In this document: one piece after another, positions 1 through 8,265 of the stretch
How positions within the stretch are numbered: the stretch's first letter is position 1
Layout: every line of letters begins with the position of its first letter
Source: Kitasatospora sp. GP82
GTDB taxonomy: Bacteria > Actinomycetota > Actinomycetes > Streptomycetales > Streptomycetaceae
DNA length: 54,979 nucleotides
Direction of reading: 5' to 3'
NCBI RefSeq assembly: GCF_029892105.1
Contig: NZ_JARZAJ010000042.1
Span: 1 to 54,979, forward strand
Position numbers and translations under genes: made by a program
The notes under the pieces: model-generated
Databases searched by the model: none
Told to the model about the DNA's origin: nothing
What the model saw: the letters and a program-made list of their open reading frames with translations, nothing else

Positions 1-1
1 C

Positions 2-97
2 GCCGAGACCCGGGCCGTCCTCGCCTCCTCCCTCGCCATGCTCCGCACCAAGCACGCCGACCTGCCCAGCCGCAAGCACGGCAACCCGCCGATGTGA
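2..97 (+). CDS. Acyl-CoA carboxylase carboxyltransferase (beta) subunit, C-terminal end only
   Basis: Only the last 31 codons lie in the window, ending at the TGA at 95-97. The tail ends in RKHGNPPM, close to the RKHGN.PL ending that I recall for actinobacterial acetyl/propionyl-CoA carboxylase beta subunits. The carboxylase epsilon subunit follows immediately, which supports the call. Such subunits in type II polyketide clusters help make malonyl-CoA extender units. The 5' part is off the left edge, so integrity cannot be judged. Confidence 0.75.
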   Translation, partial: AETRAVLASSLAMLRTKHADLPSRKHGNPPM

Positions 98-108
98 CGG
101 AGGATCAC

Positions 109-297
109 ATGACAGAGCACGCCGTCCTGCGGATCGAACGCGGGAGCCTCACCGACGAGGAGCTCGCCGCCCTCACCGCCGTCCTGGCCGCCAGGATCGC
201 CGCCCTCCGCCAGGCGTCCGCGCCGCCGGCCGTTCGCCGGGTCGTCGGGACCCGTCCGGCGTACCACTCGCCGCTCAGCTGGCAGCAGGCAGCCTGA
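109..297 (+). CDS. Acyl-CoA carboxylase epsilon subunit
   Basis: A 62-residue protein with the short pattern LRIERGSLTDEELAAL near the N-terminus and a Trp near the C-terminus, typical of the small AccE/PccE epsilon subunits that stabilise actinobacterial acyl-CoA carboxylase complexes. The chosen ATG at 109 has GGAGG at 99-103 with ideal spacing. A GTG at 94 in the same frame overlaps the upstream stop and would add five residues. With the preceding carboxyltransferase gene it forms the malonyl-CoA supply end of the cluster. Confidence 0.8.
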   Translation: MTEHAVLRIERGSLTDEELAALTAVLAARIAALRQASAPPAVRRVVGTRPAYHSPLSWQQAA

Positions 298-355
298 GCA
301 TTTCTCAAGAGCCCGGTGGCACGCTCTCACCGCTGACAATCCGAGAGGAGGCGCC

Positions 356-646
356 ATGAAGGACAGGGGGTCGGCCGCCGAGCGGGTCCTGTACGCCGTC
401 TTCCGGCCGCTCGCGATCCTGGCGGCCATGTACGGCTTCGTGCCACCGCCCTACGCCGTCGCACATCTGCTGGGCCGATCGGCCGGTGCGGCGCCCGCAG
501 CCGGGCCGCTGCCGCGCGCACTGCGCCCGCCCGGGCGGGCGCACCCGGAGCGGGTGCTGCCCGATCTGCCGCTCAGTGAGGCCGAGTTGGTGATGCAGCG
601 GCAACTCGGCCGGCACCGGCTGCTGTCGCATCCTGAGGGGTGGTGA
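356..646 (+). CDS. Small hypothetical protein with one hydrophobic segment (DUF6059-like)
   Basis: 96 residues. The ATG is preceded by GAGAGGAGG. Residues about 12-30 (VFRPLAILAAMYGFVPP) form one hydrophobic stretch; the rest is rich in Ala, Pro and Arg, with a more ordered C-terminal part (LPLSEAELVMQRQLGRHR). It resembles small DUF6059-type proteins that I recall near acyl-CoA carboxylase genes in Streptomyces polyketide clusters, but the match rests on memory of a short motif. No function is assigned. Confidence 0.55.
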   Translation: MKDRGSAAERVLYAVFRPLAILAAMYGFVPPPYAVAHLLGRSAGAAPAAGPLPRALRPPGRAHPERVLPDLPLSEAELVMQRQLGRHRLLSHPEGW

Positions 647-671
647 AGACGGTGCGCCGGTCCCGGGAGCT

Positions 672-689
672 TCGAGTCGCGCTTGAGTG
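672..689 (+). promoter_or_regulatory. Candidate SARP box upstream of the acyl-AMP ligase
   Basis: TCGAGTC at 672-678 and TTGAGTG at 683-689 are direct heptamer repeats with an 11-bp period on the plus strand, about 100 bp before the ligase start. SARP proteins bind direct heptamers spaced this way next to the -35 region. No -10 hexamer is convincing. Confidence 0.5.
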
Positions 690-791
690 GTCGCACGCAT
701 GCTCTAGCGCGTGCACGGCCCGGAGCTGCCCCGCCACCCGTGGTGCGCAGTGCGGCAGCGGTGCGCCTGATGGACCGTCAGAGCAGACGAC

Positions 792-2600
792 ATGGGGGTT
801 GTGGTGGCCGGAGCTGCTGATTTCACCGATCTGCTGCTTCGCCACGGCGAAGAGCTGGTAGACCGCGAGGCCTACCGCTTCATCCGTGGCGAGGAGGCCG
901 GTCCGGGGCCGGCGGACGGAGAGCCGTCGCCGGGTGTCCCGGTCAGCTACGGCGAGCTGGACCGGGCGGCGAAAGGCATCGCCTCCTGGCTCCAGCAGGG
1001 CCGGCCGGCCGGGCAGCGGGTAGTGCTCTGCCACGGGGACAGCGCCGGATTCATCCCCGCCTTCGTGGGCTGTCTCTACGCCGGGGCGATACCCGTCCCG
1101 GCACCGGCGCCCAGCGGTACCCGGCAGGCCGACGAACGGCTCGCCGGGATCCTCAAGGACGCCGCCGCCGGCTGTGTGCTGACCGACTCGGCCCACGGGC
1201 CCATGGTGTCCCAGCTGCTGGCATCCGCCGGCCAGTCGCACATCCCGTGCCTGGCCACCGACCGCCCGAACCTCGGCGATCCCGAGGCCTGGGTGCGCCC
1301 TGCGGCGCGGCCCGACGAGCCGGCCTTCCTCCAGTACACCTCGGGCTCGGTCAGCGAGCCCAAGGGCGTGGTGGTCAGCCACGCCAACCTGCTGGCCAAC
1401 CAGCGGGCCATCCAGCGCTCCCTGGCCACCACCGAGCACTCGCGGATCGGCGGCTGGCTGCCGTTCCACCACGACATGGGACTGATCGGCCAGCTGCTGC
1501 ACCCGCTCTTCCTCGGTGCCTCGGGCGTACTGCTCCCGCCGCTCGCCTTCGCCCAGCGGCCGGTCCGCTGGCTGCAGATGATCGACCGGTACGGCGTCAC
1601 CGTCTCGGGTGCACCCGACTTCGCGTACCAGCTGTGCGTGCGGCGGGTCACCGAGGAACAGGCCGCGGCCCTCGACCTGTCGCGCTGGGAGGCCGCCGTC
1701 AGCGGGGCGGAGCCCGTCCGGGCGGAGACCCTGGACGCCTTCGCGGCGCGCTTCGCGGTGGCCGGACTGCGGCCCGAGGTGCTGCGCCCCGCCTACGGGA
1801 TGGCCGAGGCCACCCTGGCGGTGGCGGTCGGAGGTCCGCACCCCCGGCCGGCCCGGCGGACGGTGGACGCGGCCGCGCTGGCCCAGAACCGGGTCGTCCC
1901 GGCCACTTCGGACCGGCCCTCGCGCACCTTCGTCCCGGTCGGCAGGGTGATCGACGAACTGGAGACGGTGATCGTCGAGCCGGACAGTCTGCGGCGACTG
2001 CCGGACGGGCAGGTCGGCGAGATCTGGGTCCGGGGGAGCAGCGTGGCCCGGGGCTACTGGAACCGCGTCCGGGAGAGCGTCGAGCTCTTCCAGGCGCTGC
2101 CCGCCGGGGCCGTGGCGGACGACACCGGGGGCTTTCTGCGCACCGGGGACCTGGGCTTCCTCGACAACGGCGAACTCTTCGTCGCCGGCCGGCTCAAGGA
2201 GGTGCTGGTCGTCGCGGGCCGGAACCTCCATCCGCAGGACATCGAGCAGCAGGTGCAGAAGCTCAGTGTGCTGTTCGGCGCGGGGACGGCGTTCGCCGTC
2301 GGAGCGGACCAGGACCAGGTGGTCGTCGTCCAGGAGGTGCGGGCCACGGGCCAGGACTCCGACGAGGAACTGCCGACCCTGGCCGGGGCCGTCCGGCGTT
2401 GCGTGGCCGAGGAGTTCGGCGTCTCGGTGGAGCACGTGCTGCTGGTCAGGCCCGGCACCGTGCGGCGGACCACCAGCGGCAAGCTGCGGCGCACCGCGAT
2501 GCGGCAGCTCTTCCTGGCCGGTCGCATCAAGCCGCTGCACGCCATGGTGGTACGACGCGAGAACGACAGGCTGGTCGGCGAGCCCGCCCTGTCGGACTAG
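792..2600 (+). CDS. Fatty acyl-AMP ligase (FAAL-type adenylating enzyme)
   Basis: A 602-residue ANL-superfamily enzyme that activates a carboxylic acid as acyl-AMP, probably for loading onto one of the two ACPs encoded just downstream. The adenylation P-loop motif YTSGSVSEPKGVVVSH is near residue 182. SGAPDFAYQLC, typical of FAALs rather than acyl-CoA ligases, is near residue 275. YGMAEATLAV is near 335, TGDLG near 451, and RTTSGKLRR with the C-terminal Lys near 560. Length fits FAALs. The ATG at 792 has a weak ribosome site; GTG codons at 801 and 804 are alternatives. The substrate is unknown. A candidate SARP box lies about 100 bp upstream. Confidence 0.88.
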   Translation: MGVVVAGAADFTDLLLRHGEELVDREAYRFIRGEEAGPGPADGEPSPGVPVSYGELDRAAKGIASWLQQGRPAGQRVVLCHGDSAGFIPAFVGCLYAGAIPVPAPAPSGTRQADERLAGILKDAAAGCVLTDSAHGPMVSQLLASAGQSHIPCLATDRPNLGDPEAWVRPAARPDEPAFLQYTSGSVSEPKGVVVSHANLLANQRAIQRSLATTEHSRIGGWLPFHHDMGLIGQLLHPLFLGASGVLLPPLAFAQRPVRWLQMIDRYGVTVSGAPDFAYQLCVRRVTEEQAAALDLSRWEAAVSGAEPVRAETLDAFAARFAVAGLRPEVLRPAYGMAEATLAVAVGGPHPRPARRTVDAAALAQNRVVPATSDRPSRTFVPVGRVIDELETVIVEPDSLRRLPDGQVGEIWVRGSSVARGYWNRVRESVELFQALPAGAVADDTGGFLRTGDLGFLDNGELFVAGRLKEVLVVAGRNLHPQDIEQQVQKLSVLFGAGTAFAVGADQDQVVVVQEVRATGQDSDEELPTLAGAVRRCVAEEFGVSVEHVLLVRPGTVRRTTSGKLRRTAMRQLFLAGRIKPLHAMVVRRENDRLVGEPALSD

Positions 2601-2624
2601 GACGCGGCAGCCGTGCAACACCCC

Positions 2625-2816
2625 AGGGGCAAGGGTGACCCCCCCAGGGGCGCGAGGAACTGCGCGAATGACCATGCACCGCCTCAGACTTCGCGAACCA
2701 TGCACTATCTGGGGGCGCGAGGCTCTGCTTGATCAACTGCGTGCGCGGGAAACCCCGCACCCCCGTAGTGGGCTGGTCGCGCAGTTCCCCGCGCCCCTGA
2801 AGGTTGCCCCTTGCCC
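2625..2816. repeat. Intergenic palindromic repeat element with about 40-bp terminal inverted repeats
   Basis: The left end (about 2625-2668) and right end (about 2776-2816) are imperfect reverse complements, built from GGGGCAAGGG, GGGGCGCG and GAACTGCGCG blocks. The interior holds CTCTGCTTGATCAACTGCGT (about 2723-2742), identical to one arm of the hairpin at 23031-23050. No coding sequence is evident. Related copies occur near 7233, 16565, 17648, 22018, 23019 and 30061. Confidence 0.65.
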
Positions 2817-2880
2817 ATGAGAAGTGCATAGCCGGCCACGGGCGCAGGGTCCGCCGGAGTCAGGAGATGGAGGTGTCGCG

Positions 2881-4692
2881 GTGTGGTTGGGCAGTGAGGG
2901 CTTAGGGGTGGTGGTGGCCGGGCCGACTGCCGCGGAGGTGGAGGTCCGGCGGCGGGTCGCCGAACTGGAGCGGCTGTTCGGTGATCCCGCCGATCCGGGC
3001 AACCCGGTGGGCAGTGCCGCGTTCCTCGCCGCGGACGTCCGCGAGGAGCCGCTCGCGGCGGCCGAGCGGCTGCTCGAACGGTTCGGGCTGAACGAGGAGT
3101 TCGTGCCGAGCGGTCTCGGTGGCCGGCTGGAGCAGCTGGACACCCTCGGCCGGCTGGTGCGCGTGGTGTTCCGGCGTGATGCGGCGCTCGGCCTCGGCTA
3201 CGGAGTCACCAATTTCCTCGGCGCCGTGGTGATCTGGGCAGCCGGTACGCCGGAACAGCGGCAGAGGGCGGCGCGCCTGCTCCAGGACGGACGCGGACTC
3301 GTCGCCGCCTACCCGGAGTTGGCGCGGGGAAGCAACTTCCTCTCCAACGAGCTGACCGCGGTGCCGGCCGACGGCACCACGGGCTTCCGGCTCAGCGGCC
3401 GGAAGAAGGCCTTCAACAACGTCGAACGGGCCGCCGCCCTGGTGCTGTTCGCCCGTACCGGAACGGGCCGGCACAGCCACTCGGTGCTGCTGGTGGAGCG
3501 GTCCCGGCTGCCGCCCGACCGGGTCGCGGGACTGCCGAGGCACCCAACCCAGGGTGTCCGGGGCTGCCTCGTCGCCGGGATCGAGTTCGCCGACTGCCCG
3601 GTTCCCCCGGACGCGCTGGTGGGCGAGGCCGGGCACGGCCTGGAGCTGGCCCTCCAGGTCTTCCCCGTCATCCGCAGCGCAGGCCCCTCGATGGCGCTCG
3701 GCTGCGCGGACACCGCACTGCGTACCGCCGTGGCGTGCGCGGTGGACCGGGGCGTGGTGGAGCCGCAGCAGACCGCCGGTGACTCGGCCGGCCGTGTATC
3801 GCACTCCAGGAGCACCCTGGCGGGAGCCTTCGTCGACCTGCTGATGTGCGACTGCCTGGCACTGGTGGCAACCCGCTCCGTGCATCTGGCTCCCGCCGAC
3901 TCGGGGCTGTACGCGGCCGCCGTCAAGTACCTGCTGCCGCAGCTGCTCACGGACACCTCCTACGAACTGTCCACGCTGCTGGGCGCGGAGTTCCATACGC
4001 ACGACGGGGTGTACGGCGCGTTCCAGAAGAGCGTCCGTGACCTGCCGATGATCGGACTCGGGCCGGCCGGGTCGGCCGCCTGCCGGGCCACCGTCGTACC
4101 GCAACTTCCCCGGCTGGCAAGGGAGTCGTGGTTCCTCGATCCGGAGCCGCCGGCCGAGCTGTTCCGGCTTGAGGCGGGCGGGCTGCCCCCGCTGGACCTC
4201 GGCCGGCTCACCCCGGCGGCCACCGGGGACCCACTGGCCGCCTCGCTGCCGGCCGTCGCCGCCGCGCTCGCCGCCGATCCCGGAGCAGGGCCGGTGGCCG
4301 AACTGAGCCGACTGCTCGCGGCAGAGCTGACCCGGCTGCGCGACGGCTGCGCCGCCCTCGGCCAAGGCGGCCGCTCCGCCCTGGCCGACCCGCGCAGCCA
4401 CGCCCTGGCCGACCGCTACGCACTGGTGCTGACGGGCGCTGCCTGCCTGGGCGTCTGGCGGTACCAGCAGATGGCCGGCACGGGGTTCCTGGCCGACCCG
4501 CACTGGCTGGTGGTGGCCCTCACCCGCCTGCTCCGACGGCTGAGCGCCCCCGTGCCGAAGCTGCCGGCGGACCACGAGGAACTGCTGCTCGCCGAGGTGC
4601 TGGCGAGGTTCGGGCAGCATCGCAGCTACGACCTGTACGACACACCGCTGGCCGGTGGCACACCTGCATACGGAGAAGAAAGGGACAGCTGA
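2881..4692 (+). CDS. Acyl-CoA dehydrogenase family protein, unusually long
   Basis: 603 residues from the GTG at 2881 (GGAGG at 2869-2873, 7-nt gap). Residues about 100-400 have acyl-CoA dehydrogenase features: GYGVTNFLGAVVIWAAGTPEQ, then an ELARGSN segment where TEP.AGSD is usual, then LSGRKKAFNNVERA and the four-helix C-terminal region. About 200 extra residues follow, against a family norm near 380. I do not see the usual YEGT catalytic-Glu motif. It probably oxidises an acyl chain on an ACP or CoA. Its stop overlaps the next ATG, so it is coupled to the ACP genes. Codon 8 is a TTA (2902-2904). A GTG at 2908 with an upstream GAGGG is an alternative start that would exclude it. Confidence 0.8.
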   Translation: MWLGSEGLGVVVAGPTAAEVEVRRRVAELERLFGDPADPGNPVGSAAFLAADVREEPLAAAERLLERFGLNEEFVPSGLGGRLEQLDTLGRLVRVVFRRDAALGLGYGVTNFLGAVVIWAAGTPEQRQRAARLLQDGRGLVAAYPELARGSNFLSNELTAVPADGTTGFRLSGRKKAFNNVERAAALVLFARTGTGRHSHSVLLVERSRLPPDRVAGLPRHPTQGVRGCLVAGIEFADCPVPPDALVGEAGHGLELALQVFPVIRSAGPSMALGCADTALRTAVACAVDRGVVEPQQTAGDSAGRVSHSRSTLAGAFVDLLMCDCLALVATRSVHLAPADSGLYAAAVKYLLPQLLTDTSYELSTLLGAEFHTHDGVYGAFQKSVRDLPMIGLGPAGSAACRATVVPQLPRLARESWFLDPEPPAELFRLEAGGLPPLDLGRLTPAATGDPLAASLPAVAAALAADPGAGPVAELSRLLAAELTRLRDGCAALGQGGRSALADPRSHALADRYALVLTGAACLGVWRYQQMAGTGFLADPHWLVVALTRLLRRLSAPVPKLPADHEELLLAEVLARFGQHRSYDLYDTPLAGGTPAYGEERDS

Positions 4693-5009
4693 TGAAGGGA
4701 CGAACGGTGGACCGCCAACCGCTGGTGATCACCTCGGTGGACGGCACCGAGTACGAGCTGAGGAGCTGGCTCGTGGACCGGTTGCTGGATCAGCTGCCCG
4801 GTGTCGAGCGGATCGACACCGATGCGCAGCTGACCGAGTACGGCCTCGACTCCGTGGTGGCCCTCGGCCTGTACGGCGAGATCGGCGAGGTGTTCGCGCT
4901 GGAGCTGGAGCCCGGCGCGCTCTACGAGTTCGCCACCGTGGACGAGCTGTCTCTGCACCTGGCTCAGAAGGCGGCCGATCGTGTCCGGAGCAGGGAAGCG
5001 GGCTCATGA
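4692..5009 (+). CDS. Acyl carrier protein 1 of the acyl-activation cassette
   Basis: 105 residues with the phosphopantetheine site YGLDSVVAL (Ser54). The flanking sequence is acidic and helical, as in carrier proteins, with an N-terminal extension of about 15 residues. The ATG overlaps the TGA of the acyl-CoA dehydrogenase by one base, and the gene's own stop overlaps the next ATG. Its place between dehydrogenase and PPTase suggests that it carries the activated starter or side chain and is not the polyketide-chain ACP (which is at 9137). Confidence 0.88.
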   Translation: MKGRTVDRQPLVITSVDGTEYELRSWLVDRLLDQLPGVERIDTDAQLTEYGLDSVVALGLYGEIGEVFALELEPGALYEFATVDELSLHLAQKAADRVRSREAGS

Positions 5010-5323
5010 CCACCGAGACGAGTACGGACTGTCCCGTCACACTGCGACTGCAGGACGTGCTGCTGGCGGTCACCGGCATGACACCGGAACTGCTGTTCGG
5101 CGATTCGGCCGAGGAGTTCGCGCCCGAGCTGGACGAGGACCTGCAGTTGGCGGACGACCTCGGCTTCGACTCGGTGATGCTGATGGAACTCAAATTCCTG
5201 CTGGAGCAGCACTTTCCCGAACTCGGCGAGCTGTCGTTGCCGGAGATCCTCCCCAGCCTGCACACCGTCGGCTCGTTGACGGACTGCCTGAAGCGGCGGT
5301 TGTCACCGGTCGAGGCGGTCTGA
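5006..5323 (+). CDS. Acyl carrier protein 2 of the acyl-activation cassette
   Basis: 105 residues with the carrier motif LGFDSVMLMEL (Ser56). The start ATG at 5006 overlaps the previous stop (ATGA), so both ACPs are translationally coupled. It is more Glu/Asp- and Leu-rich than ACP1 and is only distantly similar to it, so it is not a simple tandem copy. Two different ACPs beside one ligase and one dehydrogenase suggest a relay, or separate loading and oxidation partners; this is inference. Confidence 0.87.
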   Translation: MTTETSTDCPVTLRLQDVLLAVTGMTPELLFGDSAEEFAPELDEDLQLADDLGFDSVMLMELKFLLEQHFPELGELSLPEILPSLHTVGSLTDCLKRRLSPVEAV

Positions 5324-6193
5324 ATGGCCTCCTCCCTGGAACCCATGACCGAACTGGAGACGCGCCGGGTGTTCGCCCACCCGATCCAGGCCCGGGGACC
5401 CGACGGGCCGTGGGACGCCGTGGGCGAGGCGGTGTCCCGGCACGGCAGTGCGCTCGTCCACGCGCGGATGGACGACTGGCTGCCCAAGGACCTGGCCGAC
5501 CCGGCGCTCCCGGACCAACTCGGCCCCGACTACCTGCGGTTCCGCCGGATGCGGCACCCGACGGTCCGGGCCAGGTTCGTGGCCTCGCGGCTGATGCTCA
5601 AGCACACCGCAGGGGCGGTGGTCGGCGAGCCGGCGCACTCCCTGGAACTGTCCTACAAGCTGGGCGGCCGCCCCTACCTTCGCGGCTTCGAGCAACTGGA
5701 CATCAGCCTCAGCCACACTGCCGACCTGCTGGTGGTCGGGCTGACCAGGCGCGGCTGGATCGGTGTGGACGCCGAACTCTCCGACCGCCAGATGGTCGGG
5801 CTCGGCACCGAGTCCCAGATGTGCACCAGGCACGAGCAGGAGGAGCTGGAACGGATCGCCGAGGAGCACCGCAACAGTGCACTGGTGCGACTGTGGACGC
5901 TCAAGGAGGCGTACAGCAAGGCGATCGGCCAGGGCATGCGCTTTCGCTTCACCGAGTTCGGCTTCGGACCGCAGGACCGCCAGGCGAGGGAGGTCCGGCT
6001 ACCGGACGGCTCACCGGGAACGGGCAAGGAGTGGGCCTTCCACACCTGTGTACTGCAACAGCGCTACACGGTGAGTATCGCCCTGTACGACGCCGGTTTC
6101 GGCGAGACGGGCGACGGGGTGCACGCCCTTCGGGTGGAGGATGAACTACTGGCCGAGCTGATCGGAGGGACTGCGGAGCGCTTCGCGGAATGA
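5324..6193 (+). CDS. 4'-phosphopantetheinyl transferase (Sfp-type superfamily)
   Basis: 289 residues. It carries the metal-binding motif GVDAEL near residue 147 and WTLKEAYSKAIGQG near residue 190, the two diagnostic signatures of PPTases that convert apo-ACP to holo-ACP using CoA. LDISLSHT near residue 126 fits the usual SHs motif. The ATG directly abuts the ACP2 stop, so it is the last gene of the cassette and probably modifies its neighbouring ACPs and perhaps the PKS ACP. The N-terminal extension of about 60 residues makes it slightly longer than typical Sfp. Confidence 0.9.
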   Translation: MASSLEPMTELETRRVFAHPIQARGPDGPWDAVGEAVSRHGSALVHARMDDWLPKDLADPALPDQLGPDYLRFRRMRHPTVRARFVASRLMLKHTAGAVVGEPAHSLELSYKLGGRPYLRGFEQLDISLSHTADLLVVGLTRRGWIGVDAELSDRQMVGLGTESQMCTRHEQEELERIAEEHRNSALVRLWTLKEAYSKAIGQGMRFRFTEFGFGPQDRQAREVRLPDGSPGTGKEWAFHTCVLQQRYTVSIALYDAGFGETGDGVHALRVEDELLAELIGGTAERFAE

Positions 6194-6402
6194 CACGAGA
6201 ATCATGCGGCAGCCGGCCGCAGGCCCACCAGTGCGGCACTCACCTTCTCCACCGTGAAAACCTCATACGCTCCCAAGGCGGTTACTTCCTTCCCGATTGC
6301 TGAAGATCTCACTGTCACAGGCACTTCCCCGCATGCCACGATCCAGAGTGCCCGGACGCATCCGCAGCCCGGCATTCGCGGAGAGATGGGGGAAGTCCTC
6401 GG

Positions 6403-7224
6403 ATGGAAATTCAGGTGCTGGGCCCGCTGACCGCCGCCGACTCGGGTGTGTGCATCGTCCCGACGGCCGCCAAGCCGCGCCAGATCCTCGCGCTGCTGGC
6501 ACTGAACGCCAACCGGATCGTGTCGGTACCGCAGTTGATGGAGGAGCTGTGGGGAGCGGAGCTGCCGCGCAGCGCCGCCACCACTCTGCAGACGTACATC
6601 CTCCAACTCCGCCGCAAACTGCGGGCGGCCGCCGTCAAGAACGGGCTGCCGGGCGGCGTCGAGCACATCCTGGCCACCCGGCACGGCGGTTACGTGCTGG
6701 AGGTGTCGCCGGCAGCGGTGGATGCCACCGAGTTCGACCGGCTGACCGCCGCAGGCCACGCGGCCTTCGGGGTCGGCGACATGGAGGCCGCGTCCACGCT
6801 GCTGGGCGCGGCCTCCGCGCTGTGGCGGGGGCCGGTGCTGGTCGACGTACGGCACGGTCACCAGCTGAGCATCGAGGTCACCCGTCTGGAGGAGTCCCGG
6901 ATCGGGGTGCTGGAGCGGCGGATCCGTGCGGATCTGCGGCTCGGCCGACACCACGAGCTGATCGGCGAACTCTCCGCGCTGACCGGACACCACCCGCTGG
7001 ACGAGGCGCTGCACGCCCACCTGATCGTCGCCCTCTACCGTGCGGGCCGGGCCCCCAAGGCGCTGACGGTCTACCAGAAGCTCCGCGACACCTTGATCGA
7101 GGAGCTCGGCCTTGAGCCCTCCGGGCAGCTCCAGTTGCTTCAGCGTGCCATCCTGTGCGGCGACCCCGTCGACGACTACGGGCGCGCCACCCCGCTCCCC
7201 CACGGCGACCGCCTCGTCGGCTGA
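6403..7224 (+). CDS. SARP family transcriptional activator 1
   Basis: 273 residues. It starts MEIQVLGPL, followed by an OmpR-type winged-helix DNA-binding domain (about 1-100, with LMEELWG and TLQTYILQLRRKL) and a bacterial transcriptional activation domain (about 105-250, ending YRAGRAPKALTVYQKLRDTL). This is the compact SARP form without ATPase or TPR domains. The ribosome site GGGGGAAG precedes the ATG by 7 nt. It is probably one of two activators acting on the 11-bp-spaced heptamer boxes across the window. It is similar to the gene at 8266 and probably a paralogue. The 209 bp upstream show no clear SARP box of their own. Confidence 0.93.
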   Translation: MEIQVLGPLTAADSGVCIVPTAAKPRQILALLALNANRIVSVPQLMEELWGAELPRSAATTLQTYILQLRRKLRAAAVKNGLPGGVEHILATRHGGYVLEVSPAAVDATEFDRLTAAGHAAFGVGDMEAASTLLGAASALWRGPVLVDVRHGHQLSIEVTRLEESRIGVLERRIRADLRLGRHHELIGELSALTGHHPLDEALHAHLIVALYRAGRAPKALTVYQKLRDTLIEELGLEPSGQLQLLQRAILCGDPVDDYGRATPLPHGDRLVG

Positions 7225-7232
7225 GCACCCCT

Positions 7233-7299
7233 CCAGGGGGCACGAGAAACCCTGCACCTCCTCAGGCTCTGCAAACCTCGCCAGCCCCGCGCCCCTGGG
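7233..7299. repeat. Degenerate copy of the intergenic palindromic element
   Basis: CCAGGGGGCACGAGAAACCCTGC on the left and AGCCCCGCGCCCCTGGG on the right are weak inverted relatives of the ends of the 2625-2816 element. It lies between SARP1 and the thioesterase. No other feature is seen in this 246-bp gap apart from a short hairpin at 7329-7346. Confidence 0.4.
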
Positions 7300-7328
7300 T
7301 GGTGCATCGCTGAGCGGGTAGCTTTCTG

Positions 7329-7346
7329 CGCTCCTGAGGAGGAGCG
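7329..7346 (+). terminator. Weak hairpin downstream of SARP 1
   Basis: CGCTCCT and AGGAGCG pair with a GAGG loop. It is short and has no T-tract, so it is a possible terminator only. Confidence 0.3.
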
Positions 7347-7470
7347 TGGCGGGCGGTGTGTATGACGTGTCCATCGCTTCTCCAGTTCGTGTCCAGCGTT
7401 CTTCCAGAGCCTCTGGCGACCATCGTCGGGCACTGCCGTCCGGTGGTGGCGATGGGGCGAAGGAGGCCGT

Positions 7471-8223
7471 GTGAACCGGTATTTCGCAGCCAGACCGCGA
7501 GCCGAGGCACCGCTTCGGCTGTTCTGCTTCCACCACGCGGGGGCCGGCGCGATGGCGTTCGCCGGATGGGCCGCCCGCGTCGGTCCGCACGTTTCGGTGG
7601 TACCGGTACGGCTGCCCGGTCGGGAGAACCGGCTGGGCGAGCCCCGGATCACCGATGTCGAGCTGCTGTTCCGGGAGCTTGACGAGCACCTCGGCCCGAT
7701 GCTGGACCAGGGCCCCTACGCCTTCTACGGGCACAGCCTCGGCGCTCTGGTCGCGTACCGCTTCGCCGAGCACCGGATCAGCTCCGGGCAGCGGGTGCCG
7801 ACCGGGGTCGTGGTCGGCGCCTGTATGGCGCCTCATCTGGCCAATCCGCTGATCACCTCGGCGGGTCTGGGCGATGCCCAGTTGCTGAAGCTGCTGTCGG
7901 GCCTCGGCGGCATACCCGACGAGCTGCTCGCCCGTCCCGTCTGGCTGCGGGAGATGCTGGCCACCACCCGCGCCGACCTGACACTCGGCCGCGCACTGCG
8001 CGACGGCGCCCGTACGCCGCTGTCCTGCCCGATCTGGGCGTTCGCCGGAGCGCAGGACCGGGTTGCCACCCCGGCCGCGGTCGCCGAGTGGGAGCGCTGG
8101 ACGACCTCGTTCTTCGAATTCCGCACCCTCGCCGGCGGCCATTTCTTCGTCCGGGACGGCGAACTGCCTCAGCTGCTTGGGGAGATGCTCCCCGCTCCGG
8201 CGGTACTCGCCGCCGTCGACTGA
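7471..8223 (+). CDS. Type II thioesterase (alpha/beta hydrolase)
   Basis: 250 residues. It has the nucleophile elbow GHSLG with Ser89, an Asp in AGAQDRVATP near residue 196 and a His in LAGGHFFV near residue 222, the triad layout of type II thioesterases. The N-terminal FCFHHAGAGAMAF is the usual oxyanion-hole region. The GTG at 7471 has AAGGAGG at 7460-7466. Such enzymes free carrier proteins from wrong acyl groups, or release intermediates. It may edit the three ACPs here. It sits alone between the two SARP genes on the same strand. Confidence 0.9.
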   Translation: MNRYFAARPRAEAPLRLFCFHHAGAGAMAFAGWAARVGPHVSVVPVRLPGRENRLGEPRITDVELLFRELDEHLGPMLDQGPYAFYGHSLGALVAYRFAEHRISSGQRVPTGVVVGACMAPHLANPLITSAGLGDAQLLKLLSGLGGIPDELLARPVWLREMLATTRADLTLGRALRDGARTPLSCPIWAFAGAQDRVATPAAVAEWERWTTSFFEFRTLAGGHFFVRDGELPQLLGEMLPAPAVLAAVD

Positions 8224-8265
8224 GCCTGACGGCGAACACAGTCAACCTCGAAGGGAGAAGGCGAT

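Noticed and set aside
573..2705. 710-codon minus-strand open frame opposite the FAAL
   Set aside because: Shadow of the FAAL gene: His/Arg/Gly-rich low-complexity translation, no domain, no ribosome site.
2824..2880. GTG at 2824 as start of the acyl-CoA dehydrogenase
   Set aside because: The first 19 residues are low-complexity, encoded just after the repeat element, and lack a ribosome site; GTG 2881 has GGAGG.
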